Source: Chrysopilus asiliformis (lineage: Eukaryota > Arthropoda > Insecta > Diptera > Rhagionidae). Taken from it: a stretch of 64,000 bases of DNA. A program made the translations under genes and the position numbers. The stretch is from positions 67,780,274 to 67,844,273 of the forward strand of contig OZ035962.1 of assembly GCA_964034945.1 (NCBI GenBank). The letters are read 5' to 3'. Numbering within the stretch: position 1 is the first letter of the stretch; each line of letters begins with the position of its first letter. Below are positions 21,740 through 33,384 of this stretch, in pieces. The notes under the pieces are model-generated. The model ran no database searches, was not told where the DNA came from, and was given only the letters and a program-made list of their open reading frames with translations.

Positions 21740-22137
21740 CTTTCTTTACGTTACGAAATTTAGATTGTATGACGTCCCCAGAAGATTTCATTTTGAATCA
21801 ACCGTGAAATTTTGTAACCGACAAAAGTTAAATTCGATTCAACTTTTTACGACGACAAAGTTGGTCGGTTTAATTGTCGGTTTAACAGAGGCATAGGGTG
21901 CTATGAGTTTAAAATCTGAAATGTCGCCGTAAATGTTGTGTCGGGCCAATTGTGTTTTGTGCTTATTTGTTGGAAAGATATAACAAAAAAATGCCAATGA
22001 AAATGAAATCCCGAATTGAGGATATGGAGTATAAGGCCATTTACCAATGAGACGTGTTTAATTTATTAGTAACGACTTAAGTCTGTACTACAATGACGCA
22101 TTTTCCGGGGTTCAGTGCGGCACGGTGATAGCTGCAG

Positions 22138-22607
22138 TAGGGATGTTAAGAAAGAATCGGTTAAACCGGTTACCCGGTGTTTTTGCTTCGGTTAACCGGT
22201 TTTTTTTCGGTGTTTTTTTGCACGGTTATACCCGGTGTTTTTTTAAAGCCAAAAACCGTTCAAGAAAACCGATCATTTTTTTTGTGTGGAAAAATAATTT
22301 TAAACCAATTTTCGTGCAACTGGTTTGTTAGAAACACTTCTTTTTAGGCACTCTAGACCAAATACAATGTTATATTGTGCCATTTATGCCATCTTAATGG
22401 ATTATATGGCACTTCACGTATTTTGTTTGTATTATAGTGTATTTGTTGTGTCTAAGACCTAACCTACCCAATTTGAACAAAACGGTTTTTCGGTGTTTTA
22501 ATAACCGTTTTTTTGGACCCGGTTAAACCGGCCCGGTTTAAACCGAAGTCTTTAAAACCGGTTTAACTGAAAACCGTTTTTTTTTTTTCAAAAATTTGAC
22601 ATCCCTA
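22138..22607. mobile_element. hAT-type MITE, TAGGGATGT ends, AACCGGTT-rich
   Basis: AGCTGCAG at 22130-22137 and 22608-22615 is an exact 8-bp target duplication. The ends are TAGGGATGTTAA and TAGGGATGTCAA (inverted). The interior repeats GGTTAACCGG, GGTTAAACCGG and CGGTGTTTTT near both ends. A 3'-truncated relative lies at 57594-57867. No transposase. Confidence 0.85.
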
Positions 22608-22616
22608 AGCTGCAGT

Positions 22617-23768
22617 CACAGTATACAGTAAGCAAACTCGAAAATAACCCAATTTAACATGTAAGAGTAAAGAAAACACACCATATTCATAGGCAGAAAA
22701 CACGAGAGCAAACAGCACAGCCATATATGCGTGTAACCGAAAATTTGTAAACAAAAGCGACACAGCTGATCGGTATCTTGTGCATTTCGCAATGTGTTTT
22801 GCGTGAAATTTAGTCGGCATAAAGATAAAATACTAAATCAAATATCAGCGGAATACACGAAATAGTATGGAAAAATACTAAATTATAAACTTTCTGTTTA
22901 AATCACTCACTTCATTTCACAGGAAATTATAAAAAATGAACACCGGCAAACGACGCATATCTTGCTGTGTCCCATCATGTGGGGTGACTAATTCCGATAG
23001 TTTTTCACTTTTCCGTTTTCCCCGAGACAAACAAAGGTAAAATCTTTATTTAAAATCTTATTTAAAATCTTTTTATTATCACAACAATGCAAAATGAGAA
23101 AAATAATGAAACCGAAATCCACCCGACTCGTTTCCCATCAAATCAGAGGAACTGAAAGAAACACCGGCATTGCCAAATCTGACTTTTCTGCTGTTGATTT
23201 TATATTTCAGAGGAGGGAAATTTAAAAATTGAAATCTGTTTTGACCACCATTTCTTATAAAAGTACAAATATTCTTCATTTTAGGTTGAAAATTTGGATA
23301 GAAAATTTAAATTGTCAGGATATAGTAGAAAAGCAATTAATAACAAATCTTCGGTCCATCAAAATCATTTTACAAACGACGTGATGCTAATTTCAAAGCA
23401 ATAATGACGTTTGAGAAAAAATGCAGTACCAGTTTGGACTGAATTTCTAATTTTCTATATTCAAACGAACATAATTTGCAACTTATTTTAGAATTGTATT
23501 TAATTTCTAAGGCAAAAAATACATTTCGCAACTGACTAATCTGGTATCGTCGTTGCGGCTCTCATCTTTAACAGTATATTTCTTTCTCTGTTTCACTTTT
23601 ATTAGATTCCTTTGTGGTCATATTGCTTGTTCATTCTTTGTACCCCAAAAATTTAAGATTTTTCTAACCAATTAGAATGCCTAGATTTGGGTATTTCTGG
23701 GTTATTCGTTTTCGGTTACACAGGTTATTTTCACATTTATTGTATGAAGTTTGTTTACTGTATACTGT
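22617..23768 (+). mobile_element. P-type element relic with THAP domain
   Basis: GCTGCAGT at 22609-22616 and 23769-23776 flanks inverted ends (C)ACAGTATACAGTAAGCAAACT / ACAGTATACAGTAAACAAACT. Subterminal GAAAATAACC occurs inside both ends. P elements make 8-bp duplications and encode a transposase with an N-terminal THAP domain, and such a domain starts at 22936. At 1152 bp, with no catalytic region, it is a deletion derivative or MITE-like relic. Confidence 0.75.
22936..23384 (+). pseudogene. THAP-domain transposase fragment, two exons
   Basis: Exon 1 (22936-23036) starts at ATG and reads MNTGKRRISCCVPSCGVTNS, then FSLFRFPRDKQ. It ends at a GTAAAA donor. Exon 2 (from 23285, after TTTTAG) continues in frame LKIWIENLNCQDIVEKQ to a stop at 23382. 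C-x3-C, FRFP and xxxKIWxxxL are the first half of a C2CH THAP zinc finger, the DNA-binding domain of P transposases. The closing CxxH pair is not in this frame: an HF appears shifted at 23366-23371, so a frameshift and probable loss of the third Cys have disabled the finger. Nothing of the catalytic domain follows. Confidence 0.7.
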
Positions 23769-23776
23769 GCTGCAGT

Positions 23777-24607
23777 CATTACCCAAATCGGTGCGGATAC
23801 TGTGCGGTGACAGCTCAATTTGTAATCTCATAACCTACAAATCGCAGTGAATTTGAAGATTATTAATTTTTCGGTTGTATTTTCCGTTTCGAATATGTTT
23901 TTAAAATTATTTTCCATCGTTCCGCTTGATAAAAATATATGCTACAACACTCAGAAAATGTAAACTGTTTGAGATGGCGGACAATGTTCCCGAATACATA
24001 TTGAAGTACCATAATTGAAATACCATAATTTCCATAATACAATTATGGTAGGTACTTATGGTACTTCAATATGTACACAATTCTGCGTTGCATATTCAAC
24101 ATTTTCCTAGATTTTATTTCTTGATTTTCAACCCATGTATTGTTTGGTAAACTTTCTGTTAAAAATGATAAGATGAAATTATTAACTTAATTAATGGCGA
24201 TAAAATGATACTCCTAAGGTACCAAACTTCGTAAAAAACGATACGAATTTTGGAAATGACCATTTCTTTATTCGGTGTAATAACACGGAAATTGAAAAAA
24301 ACACAAAAATATTATTTAAAAAGGCATTTTTTTAAACGATTGTCCAAAAACTAAAAATATCAAAAAAGGCTTTCAACCAAATTTGGACTTGGCTTGGAGA
24401 CCAAGAACACGTAAATTGTTTGTCAGTGACAGTAAATGCCCGAAAACTTTCCAAGCTTGGCGACCATTCTTTAAAGCTACCAGTCTATATTTATTTATTA
24501 AAATTACAAAAAGCTTAAAAACTAAATAACATAAAATTTTTTATTCACAAAATATCAGCATTGATTTTGATATTTCTCAATTGAATGAGCTTATTTTACT
24601 AAATTAT
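23777..24607. other. Unassigned sequence with a small hairpin
   Basis: No gene. 23996-24075 is a foldback: CATATTGAAGTACCATAA pairs with its complement 45 bases on, with an inner repeat of ATACCATAATT. Possibly a tiny MITE relic. Confidence 0.45.
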
Positions 24608-25212
24608 TATACCCGTATGGTGAAACCAAAGGGTATATTAACTTTGCCTTACCGTTTGTAACGCCAAGATCCCGTCATCACACATAAAAATGAATTACAC
24701 CAGTGTGTTTAGAATGATAAAAATAATTAATTTCTGCATGTCCGTCCGTCTGTCTGTCCGTCTGTCTGTCCGTCTGTCTGTCTGTCTGTCTGTCCGTCTG
24801 TCCGTCTGTCCGTCTGTCCGTCTGTGGCGCGGATTGCGGGCGCACGGATTGAGCTAGAGACTTGAAATTTTGCGCAGATTCGTTTTTCGTAAAATGCGAG
24901 GCTAAGTTCGTTAATGGGCAAAAACGGACCATTAGGGGGGGTACCCCCCATACGAACGAAAACGATTTTTGTGAATATCTCGAAAACGGTGCATCTTATC
25001 AAAAAAGTCCAAGAACAAAAGTTATTTAGGATATGATTCTACATAAAACTCCCATACATCAAAATCCGATTGGAATAAATTTTAAAAAATCTTATTGGGA
25101 AGTTTGACTTCAAAGTGGAATTTTGGTACAACTGTTCGAATTTTGATACGAATATCACCATACGGGTCTCCAATGATTGCCAGATTGGCAATTATAGCTT
25201 TTGTTATGTTTT
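24608..25212 (-). repeat. Family R repeat, copy e
   Basis: Full-length minus copy from TATACCCGTATGGTGAAACC to ATATCACCATACGGG, with the 5' half of the GATATTCGTATCAAAATTCG type. The GTCC/GTCT tract (24739-24823) is long. The sequence continues through TTGCCAGATTGGCAA and GCTTTTGTTATGTTTTT outside the inverted end. Confidence 0.85.
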
Positions 25213-26499
25213 TAAATATTGTTTGAATTCCAAACTACTGATTATCCGTCACAATATTTTTTGTTGTTTTGTATTTTTTTTATTGTTTATTATTTTAGTA
25301 CAAATAGAGAACACATGTTTAATACTGAACACTTCTATATTTTGTACCAAAAAATAAATCTTACCGAACAAAGTCTTCAAATACAGTAACTGTCCTGTAC
25401 TATACAGAAGTGTAGGTATACTATAAAAATATCTATACTGCAATATTTGTTTTTATGCAAAAAAGCTTTCTCCAACTGAAAAATTCAAGACAAAAACTTA
25501 ACAATGACGTTTTTTTATCTTTCCATTTTGTATTTTCTGTTTTGATATGAAAAAGTTACTGACTTTTACGACAAATAGTGGTTTATGTAGCGTTCTTAAT
25601 TGGCAAGGTTGGAAAATTGAAGTTTTCCCCTATATATATAACAAGAAGAGTTCATCAGAAGATTGCCATATCTCATTTTGGAAGTTTTTCCATCGTTTTG
25701 CTTCTGGATCCCTTTTTAAGTGTATCAAAAGCAGAGGTTCATCTCTTGTATATGTTTTATGCGTCGTTAGGCATTTTGGAAGCAGATGTTACCACAATCT
25801 TCGTAGAGTGCTTTAAGAATATAAAGATGCTTTTTAAAGATCGGAAAATATGGTTTTTTATCAAAAGCTGAAAAAAATTATGTCGTTAGATTTGAATTAC
25901 AACATCAGAAGTTGTCTTTATAAAACCTTAAATTTTCCTACTCATAGTCTAATAAAAAATAACAATTTTTTCTTTTAATATGGGTTTTGAAGATCTCATA
26001 TTTGAAATTCTGATTTGATATAAACTATTGATGTTACAAAAGGAACTTTTTTGAATCGTTGGCTACTCATGAAGGAAATAATCTTTTTGCAATAAAAGTT
26101 ATAAAAATTTTTTTAGAAAGATTTTACCCCAGCATGAAAGCTTCAGGAATTTCTTGTCACTTCAGTATTAAAAATGTATTCACTTCCTACTACCGAACAA
26201 ACATTTTGCAGTTTTCAGATTTTCCAGGTGAGGTGTTTATTTTCTCGTAACTTCAAAGAGATTTTTTGATAACGTCAAAAAATTCTTCTCTACTGGATGA
26301 TTTTTAACCGTCTTGTATTCTCGAAATTTCCGACAAATCAAAACTGATTTCTCGAGAATCGGGAACAATTTAAGAGCAGGGAATTCTCGAGAAAAAGAAT
26401 ATTCGGGACTCATTTCTAATTGTATTGTGCTGAAAAGACAAGTAGAATTTTTCAAACATTCGAGATCCTATCGTTATATCTTTCCAGCACACAGAAACT
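25213..26499. other. Unassigned AT-rich sequence
   Basis: Only short frames, most without ATG. No recognised repeat or gene. Confidence 0.4.
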
Positions 26500-27007
26500 T
26501 AAACATAACAAAAGCTATAATTGCTTATCTGGCAATCATTGGAGACCCGTATGGTGATATTCGTATCAAAATTGGAACAGTTGTACCAAAATTCCACTTT
26601 GAAGTCAAACTTTCCAATAAGATTTTTTAAAATTTATTTCAATTGGATTTTGATGTATGGGAGTTTTATGTAGAACTAGCTTGCATACCCGTCGTTGCCG
26701 CGTTAAGTTTTTTGTCTGCGTTTTAGAATACGAAGAAAACCGGAAAGAACTTAAAAACTTTTTATTGGGTCTATGTTGGGGCTGGATCCCCGACGAACAT
26801 GTATGCGACATTTCAGGCCAATCGGTTCAGTAGTTTCCCGGCGAAAGAGTAACATAGCGAAAAAACTAAGTTTCGAAATACCCCCTCCCCTTACTCCCCC
26901 ACCCCTTGCGCTACTTTTCCGTATGCCTATGTTGGAACCAGAACTACTACAGACACTCATGCCAAATTTCAAGTTAATCGGTTCAGCCGTTTTTACGTGA
27001 AAGAGGA

Positions 27008-27038
<31 letters not shown>

Positions 27039-27466
27039 CCAACTCATTTTTATATATTAGTATGATTATATCCTAAATAACTTTTGTTCTTGCACTTTTT
27101 TGATAAGATGCACCGTTTCTGAGGTATTCGCAAAAAACGTTTTCGATCGTATGGGGGGCACCCCCCCTAATGGTCCGTTTTTGCCCATTAACGAACTTAG
27201 CCTCGCATTTTACGAAAAACGGATCCACGCAAAATTTCAAGTCTCTAGCTCAATCCGTGCGCCCGCGATCCGCGCCACAAACGGGCAGACGGACAGACGG
27301 ACAGACAGACGAACAGACAGACGGACGGACATGCAAAATTCAATTTTTTTTTATCATTCTAAACACACTGGTGTAATTCATTTTTTTTGTGTGATGATGG
27401 GATCTTGGCGTTACAAACGGTAAGGCAAAGTTAATATACCCTTTGGTTTCACCTTACGGGTATAAA
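26500..27466 (+). repeat. Family R repeat, copy f, split by family L
   Basis: It starts in the outer flank AACATAACAAAAGCTATAAT, then GACCCGTATGGTGATATTCG, and ends TTTCACCTTACGGGTATA. It is interrupted at TTTTATGTAGA by a family L copy (26675-27065) and resumes with TATATCCTAAATAACTTTTG, as in intact copies. Confidence 0.85.
26675..27065 (+). repeat. Family L repeat, copy 4, nested in family R
   Basis: ACTAGCTTGCATACCCGTCG start, then ...AATCGGTTCAGCCGTTTTTA, a CAGA tract (27010-27036) and TTTTTATATATTAGTATGA end. The phrase 'AATCGGTTCAG(C/T)(C/A)GTTT' occurs twice, so it may be a short fused form. The interruption of family R shows that it moved as a discrete unit. Confidence 0.75.
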
Positions 27467-27689
27467 AATGAGGAGTTTTTTTTTGTCAAAAACAGTTCCG
27501 CATCGAAAAAATAGTAAAATTTAATCTCGCGATAGATTATTTTTTTTTTTAAATCTTTTTTTAAAAAATATTTTTGAAGTGAAACTTCTTCGGTGGCGCT
27601 ACCAACTCAACGACTTGCGGAGTAAAATGCTCGATGAAACGGAAGTGTCTGTTTCTGTGGATTGTATCCTCTCTTTCTTCACCTATAGC

Positions 27690-28117
27690 CCGGAATACAA
27701 TTGGCCCCACACAACATTTACGGCGACATTTCAGATTTTAAACTCATAGCATCCTATGCTTCTGTATACAATCAATCCGACCAACTCGTAAAAAGTTCGT
27801 CGTAAAAAGTTAAATCGAATTTAACTTTTGTCGGTCAGCTCGCAGATTCAAAATGAGATCTTATGGGGACGTCATGAAATATAAATTTCATTACATAAAG
27901 AGAGTATTAGGAAATATAGTTCGTATGCTAAGTTGCTTACATTCACATTCCTATTATATATAATTTGTAACAAAAAATATTATATCTTGTCACCGTGCCA
28001 TTGTCAAAATTAAATGAAAAACAAATGACGTTTAGAACAACAAAGTGTGACCAATTGCATTGTCGCCGTAATCTAACGCCGCGCCGTAAATGTTGTGTCG
28101 GGCCAATTGTATTCCGG
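27690..28117. mobile_element. TIR MITE, AATACAATTGGCC family, copy 3
   Basis: The inverted ends CCGGAATACAATTGGCCC are identical in core, followed by ACACAACATTTACGGCG on both sides. This 428-bp copy lacks much of the long arms of copies 1 and 2. Confidence 0.8.
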
Positions 28118-28928
28118 ACTTATTTATAATCTCGCAAGAGAACACGAACTTACGTCAATGAAATTGTTTATATATATAGAAAGTACTTACGATATGTATA
28201 AGTTTAATTTGATTATTTTTCCTTGCATGTAAACACCATTTTCAGCAAGTCCTCCATCATTCATCGTACAAAATTTTGTGATAGGAAGAAAAACAGAAAA
28301 ATCGCTTAAGCCTGTCATGTACAACGTTGATAGTCAGTAATTAGCGTATGTCTACCCTTTATCAATCACGGAAAATATAATTTATCCGTTTATATTTAAG
28401 GGTATTAAGTGAATCTAGGAGAAAGTCTGGAAGATACAGTACGGGGAGCTGCAGAAACACAACAAACAAAAAAAAAAGGTTTGGGAAAATTGAAAGTTAA
28501 CAATTCATCATTGGTTTTTAGACGTTTAAAATACCACATCCTGACATAACGCTATGACGCACATTGAAACTCATAATGTAACAAAGAACAATTCAAATTT
28601 AAATTTAAAAAAAAATTAAATTCATGGTTGTTTAATCTCATACATTGGAATTATTAATTCAAGGACGATTCAGGAAAACAAGAGAAATATTTGCTTTACT
28701 ACAATTAGAGTCTAAGACATTTCACGTTCTTAAGAAATTATTTCGGCTGTTCTCTATAATTCTCGAGAATTTCGAGAAAAATTTCGAATTAGAACAACAC
28801 TTCCATTTTCGGGGAATAATAATAATAACAAAATTCGAGCAAAATATTGTATTATGAAAGAATTGTTGAGTATTCTAGTCGAGGATTCTACCGATAAAAC
28901 GATAGGTTGATGGCTACACCTATATATA
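28118..28928. other. Unassigned sequence
   Basis: No gene or repeat recognised. Confidence 0.4.
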
Positions 28929-29060
28929 CAGCAAAGACTCGGTAATGCGAACACTCGATAATTCGAATATCACGCTAATTTGAGTAACCATTTTTTATGG
29001 GGTATCTTGTACTTCGAATTGTGGTCGATATATTGGTCTCTGTAATTCGAAATTTTCTGG
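28929..29060. mobile_element. Pogo/Tigger-like left end fragment
   Basis: After TA, CAGCAAAGACTCGGTAATGC and ACTCGATAATTCGAATATCA resemble pogo-type TIRs, in which 'TTCGAA/TAATNCGAA' words repeat. No matching right end was found before the next element, so it is truncated. Confidence 0.4.
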
Positions 29061-29201
29061 TCGAAAAAAAAAATATTTGGCCAGAATAAAGTTGCAGGGG
29101 TGTAAGAGTACGGCCATAGTGGTCATAAAACCAGCTTCTCGTTTTATCGCTTTCTAGCCGCCGGTTTACGCTGGACAAAAATTAACCCGAGTATGAATTG
29201 T

Positions 29202-30272
29202 AGCGTCCATTGTGAACCGGTTTCTCGCATTCATAATAAGAATCAGCGTTTACCAGCTTTTACCGGAATCAATTTTTTATTCTTGTTTACGCCGGTAACC
29301 AGCTACAATCCTGTTTTGACAGTTGTTGACCTAAAAGTGCCATCGTATCTGCAGTACAGGCGCGAGATTCACTATGACCATCACCTGCTACACTCTAGAA
29401 AATTTTATTGTAATTTTACCCCTATTATCGTAGGAAACCATTTTCCTACGATAATAGGGGTAAAATTACACCGAGTCGTAATGGCTTAAAAGCTATGCAT
29501 TTTAACTAATTTTGTGGCGTACAAAAGCCTCTTTTACGGGGGAACTTTAAGCTAAATAAGAAGTAAAAGTACAATACGGGTGTAATTTTACGACATGGAT
29601 GTTTAAAATTACCACATTTTTGTTGTAATTTTCCTCCTATTTGGTAGCAAAACCGCGTCTTAAAGGTGTAATTTTACGACATTTTTTGTTTAAAATTACA
29701 CCGAAAATGGTATTAGAATTTCTCGGCTTATACGGTCTGCAAAAACAAAAATATTATATTATTTTTGCGGATGTTTTCACATCCAAATTTCCCGGGCATG
29801 TCTGCCATGTGGCAGGCGCCACACAGGATTTTGGTAGAGTAAAACTCGATTCGAGTATTTATACTCCGATGCCACAAACCTTATGCGAATTATAAGGTTA
29901 AGGTTAAATTGTCCGTACAATAATGCAAAAATACCCTGCGAGCGTGTTTTTACACCAAAATGAGAGTAAAAATACGAATATTGGTCGAAATTTTACGCAA
30001 GGTTTAAAATTACCCTATTTCTAGTGTAATATTAATGTTTTTTGGGTGATTTTACAACTTAAATAGTGTGCGAGCTAAATTCTGATTTTTTTTCGAAATT
30101 TTACGACGTTTTTGCAAATTTACCCCGTTTTTACCCCATTTTTCGGTTTAAATTCAAATCCATTTTCTACAGTGTAGAATTACACTGGTTATAAGTACCG
30201 GCGTAAATCTCGCCGGAAAGCTGGTGTGCGAGAAAGCGAGAAGCTGGTTCACTATGGACGTTACCCTAAGTC
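29202..30272. mobile_element. TIR element GTARCGTCCATWGTGAACC, split by unit A
   Basis: The left end GTAGCGTCCATTGTGAACC and right end (inverted) GTAACGTCCATAGTGAACC are followed by AGCTTCTCGC/GGTTTCTCGC on each side. Unit A (29391-30174, TA-flanked) sits inside. No transposase. The 29110-29200 flank has similar AACCAGCTTCTCG words, so the left border may be compound. Confidence 0.5.
29391..30174 (+). mobile_element. TA element 'CACTSTAGAAAAT', unit A
   Basis: TA at 29389-29390 and 30175-30176 flanks inverted ends CACTCTAGAAAAT / CACTGTAGAAAAT. The interior is full of GTAATTTTAC/GTAAAATTAC words. Near the left end is a 60-bp palindrome (29410-29469) with 28-bp arms. No intact transposase. 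Confidence 0.8.
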
Positions 30273-30411
30273 ACATTTTCTTTTTTCTCCAGAGATTTGT
30301 TACAGTTGTTTAATTGTATTGGTAAGAGACGATAGAATACGAATTTGGATCTGGTTTGATACGCTTTTTCCAAGTTGACGAAGAAGTTTTACAAGTAGAA
30401 GCGTATATATA

Positions 30412-31195
30412 CACTGTAGAAAATGAATTTGAATTTAAACCGAAAAATGGGGTAAAAACGGGGTAAATTTGCAAAAACGTCGTAAAATTTCGAAAAAAAA
30501 TCAGAATTTAGCTCGCACACCATTTAAGTTGTAAAATCACCCAAAAAACATTAATCTTACACTAGAAATAGGGTAATTTTAAACCTTGCGTAAAATTTCG
30601 ACCAATATTCGTATTTTTACTCTCATTTTGGTGTAAAAACACGCTCGCAGGGTATTTTTGCATTATTGTACGGACAATTTAACCTTAACCTTATAATTCG
30701 CATAAGGTTTGTGGCATCGGAGTATAAATACTGGAATCGAGTTTTACTCTACCAAAATCCTGTGTGGCGCCTGCCACATGGCAGACATGCCCGGGAAATT
30801 TGGATGTGAAAACATCCGCAAAAATAATATAATATTTTTGTTTTTGCAGACCGTATAAGCCGAGAAATTCTAATACCATTTTCGGTGTAATTTTAAACAA
30901 AAAATGTCGTAAAATTACACCTTTAAGACGCGGTTTTGCTACCAAATAGGAGGATAATTACAACAAAAATGTGGTAATTTTAAACATCCATGTCGTAAAA
31001 TTACACCCGTATTGTACTTTTACTTCTTATTTAGCTTAAAGTTCCCCCGTAAAAGAGGCTTTTGTACACCACAAAATGAGTAAAAATGCATAGCTTTTAA
31101 GCCATTACGACTCGGTGTAATTTTACCCCTATTATCGTAGGAAAATGGTTTCCTACGATAATAGGGGTAAAATTACAATAAAATTTTCTAGAGTG
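30412..31195 (-). mobile_element. TA element 'CACTSTAGAAAAT', unit B (inverted copy of A)
   Basis: Near-identical inverted copy of unit A (symmetric coordinates sum to 60586), TA-flanked at 30410-30411 and 31196-31197. A and B with the 235-bp spacer form a 1.8-kb palindrome. Confidence 0.9.
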
Positions 31196-31197
31196 TA

Positions 31198-32105
31198 CAC
31201 TGTAGAAAATGGATTTGAATTTAAACCGAAAAATGGGGTAAAACGGGGCAAATTTACAAAAAAGTCGTAAAATTTCGAAAAAAAATCAAAATTTAGCTCG
31301 CACAACATTAAATTTGTAAATTTTCCCAAAAAAACATTAATCTTACACTAAAAATTAGGTAATTTTAAACAATGCGTAAAATTTCGACCAATATTCATAT
31401 TTTTACTCTCATTTTGGTGTAAAAACACGCTCGCAGGGTATTTTTGCATTATTGTACGGACAATTTAACCTTAACCTTATAATTCGCATAAGGTTTGTGG
31501 CATCGGAGTATAAATACTCGAATCGAGTTTTACTCCCCCAAAATCCTGTAAGCCTGCGTGGAAGCTGGTAAAGCAGGCTCTGATGCCGGTGAGCCAGCTT
31601 CCATACAACAGGCCCATGATAGGTTTTCTGGACAGACATGCCCGACCTGTTTGGGGGGAAATTTGGATGTGAAAACATCCGCAAAAATAATATAATTATT
31701 ATTTTTTGTTTTTGCAGACCGTATAAGCCGAGAAATTCTAATACCATTTTCGGTGTAATTTTAAACAAAAAATGTCGTAAAATTACACCTTAAGACGCGG
31801 TTTTGCTACCAAGTAGGAGGAAAATTACAACAAAAATGTGGGAATTTTAAACACCCATGATAGTTATTACACTATTTTCGGTTTAATTTTAGACAAAAAA
31901 TGTCGTAAGTTTACACCAATATTGTAGTTTTACTTCTTATTTATTTTAAAGTTCTCCCGTAAAAGTGGCTTTTGTACGCCACAAAATGAGTAAAAATGCA
32001 TAGCTTTTAAGCCATTACGACTCGGTTTAATTTTACTACTATTATAGTAGGAAAATGGTTTCCTACTATTTTAGTGGTAAAATTACAATAAAATTTTCTA
32101 GAGTG
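31198..32105 (-). mobile_element. TA element 'CACTSTAGAAAAT', unit C
   Basis: Same orientation as B and directly abutting it: one TA (31196-31197) serves as B's right and C's left flank. It is longer (908 bp) and more diverged, with an extra GC-rich stretch (about 31549-31660) containing GGCTCTGATGCCGGTGAGCC. Right flank TA 32106-32107. Confidence 0.85.
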
Positions 32106-32507
32106 TACTGTACCTTTTCATTCCGCATTTCAGGGGAATACAAGTATCTCAAAAGTATCTAATAGGTTCCTGTTGCAGCTGTATGTCACTTGATAGAGTC
32201 ATTTTTAGTAACCAATACGAGCCGAGCACTAAAAATGCTCGTTGGCACTTTTCTTTTCGAATTTTCAAATTTCAACGTCATAGAATATTTACATCAAGAC
32301 TTTTTCCAGTCGCCATTTTTCTGTGGTTATCTCACTCTTCGCTTCTTTTTCATTCGCTAAAACAGATTCATCAACAAATGGAAAAGAAACATCTTTCATC
32401 CAGGGTTGGGACTTTAGTACATATGTACTAGATCTAGTACCTTTTTGACTAATTTAGTACCCTAGTACCACAGCCCATGAATCTGGTACCTTTTCATGGT
32501 TTATATA

Positions 32508-33063
32508 AAACATAACAAAAGCTATAATTGCCAATCTGGCAATTATTGAAAACCCGTATGGTGATATTCGTATCAAAATTCGAACAGTTGTACCAAAATT
32601 CCACTTTGAAGTCAAACTTTCCAATAAGATTTTTTAAAATTTATTCCAATCGGATTTTGATGTATGGGAGTTTTATGTAGAATCATATCCTAAATAACTT
32701 TTGTTCTTGGACTTTTTTGATAAGATGCACCGTTTTCGAGATATTCAGAAAAACCGTTTTCGTTCGTATGGGGGGTACCCCTCCTAATGGTCCATTTTTG
32801 CCCATTAACGAACCTAGCCTCGCATTTTACGAAAAACGAATCTGCGCAAAATTTCAAGTCTCTAGCTCAATCCGTGCGCCTGCAATCCGCGCCACAGACA
32901 GACGGACAGACGGACAGACGGACGGACATGCAAAATTCAATTTTTTTTATCATTCTAAACACACTGGTGTAATTCATTTTTGTGTGTGATGACGGGATCT
33001 TGGGGTTACAAACGGTAAGGCAAAGTTAATATACCCTTTGGTTTCACCATACGGGTATAAAAA
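32508..33063 (+). repeat. Family R repeat, copy g
   Basis: Full-length copy including the outer AACATAACAAAAGCTATAAT and TTGCCAATCTGGCAA hairpin, start ACCCGTATGGTGATATTCG, CAGACGGA tract and end TTTCACCATACGGGTATAA. It lies inside the 32401-34480 hAT element. Confidence 0.85.
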
Positions 33064-33384
33064 TGATTTTATCTGAATTTATAGCTCCCTTTAAAAATGT
33101 ATTAGAAAAAAAGAACTCTTTTATCTGATCCCGCCACAACTCTTTAATTAAAGACTACTTAATTCGTCTTATTAAGGGAGATATGAAAATCAGTCGTAGG
33201 CTATGGGAATATGATTTATATTAGCAATAGCTGAATATACCTCTCGAAATTTATGTTTTTAGATGAAGTTTATACAAAAATTTAAAATTGAAATAAAAGC
33301 GAAAATTTAAAACAAATACATCTAGACAATTTTTATTAGTTTTTGGAGTTTTTCTAGAGTATTTTTTGATCGAGAACGGTTATA

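Larger units (their letters stand above)
19921..21965. mobile_element. Long-TIR element, AATACAATTGGCC family, copy 2, split
   Basis: The left part (19921-20092) begins CCGGAATACAATTGGCC; the right part (21740-21965) ends ...GTCGGGCCAATTGTGTTTTG. Comparison with 9604-9877 shows that a family L copy (20093-21739) separates sequence that is continuous there (…ACGAACTATATC… / …ACTTGCTTTAAGTAACG). Confidence 0.7.

Noticed and set aside
24678..25002. ORFs across family R copies reading ...TDGQTDRRTDGQTD...
   Set aside because: Translation of the CAGA/GTCC tract; recurs in all copies in several frames.
29641..30945. Paired 84-codon ORFs
   Set aside because: Mirror copies inside TA elements A and B, without homology to proteins I know.
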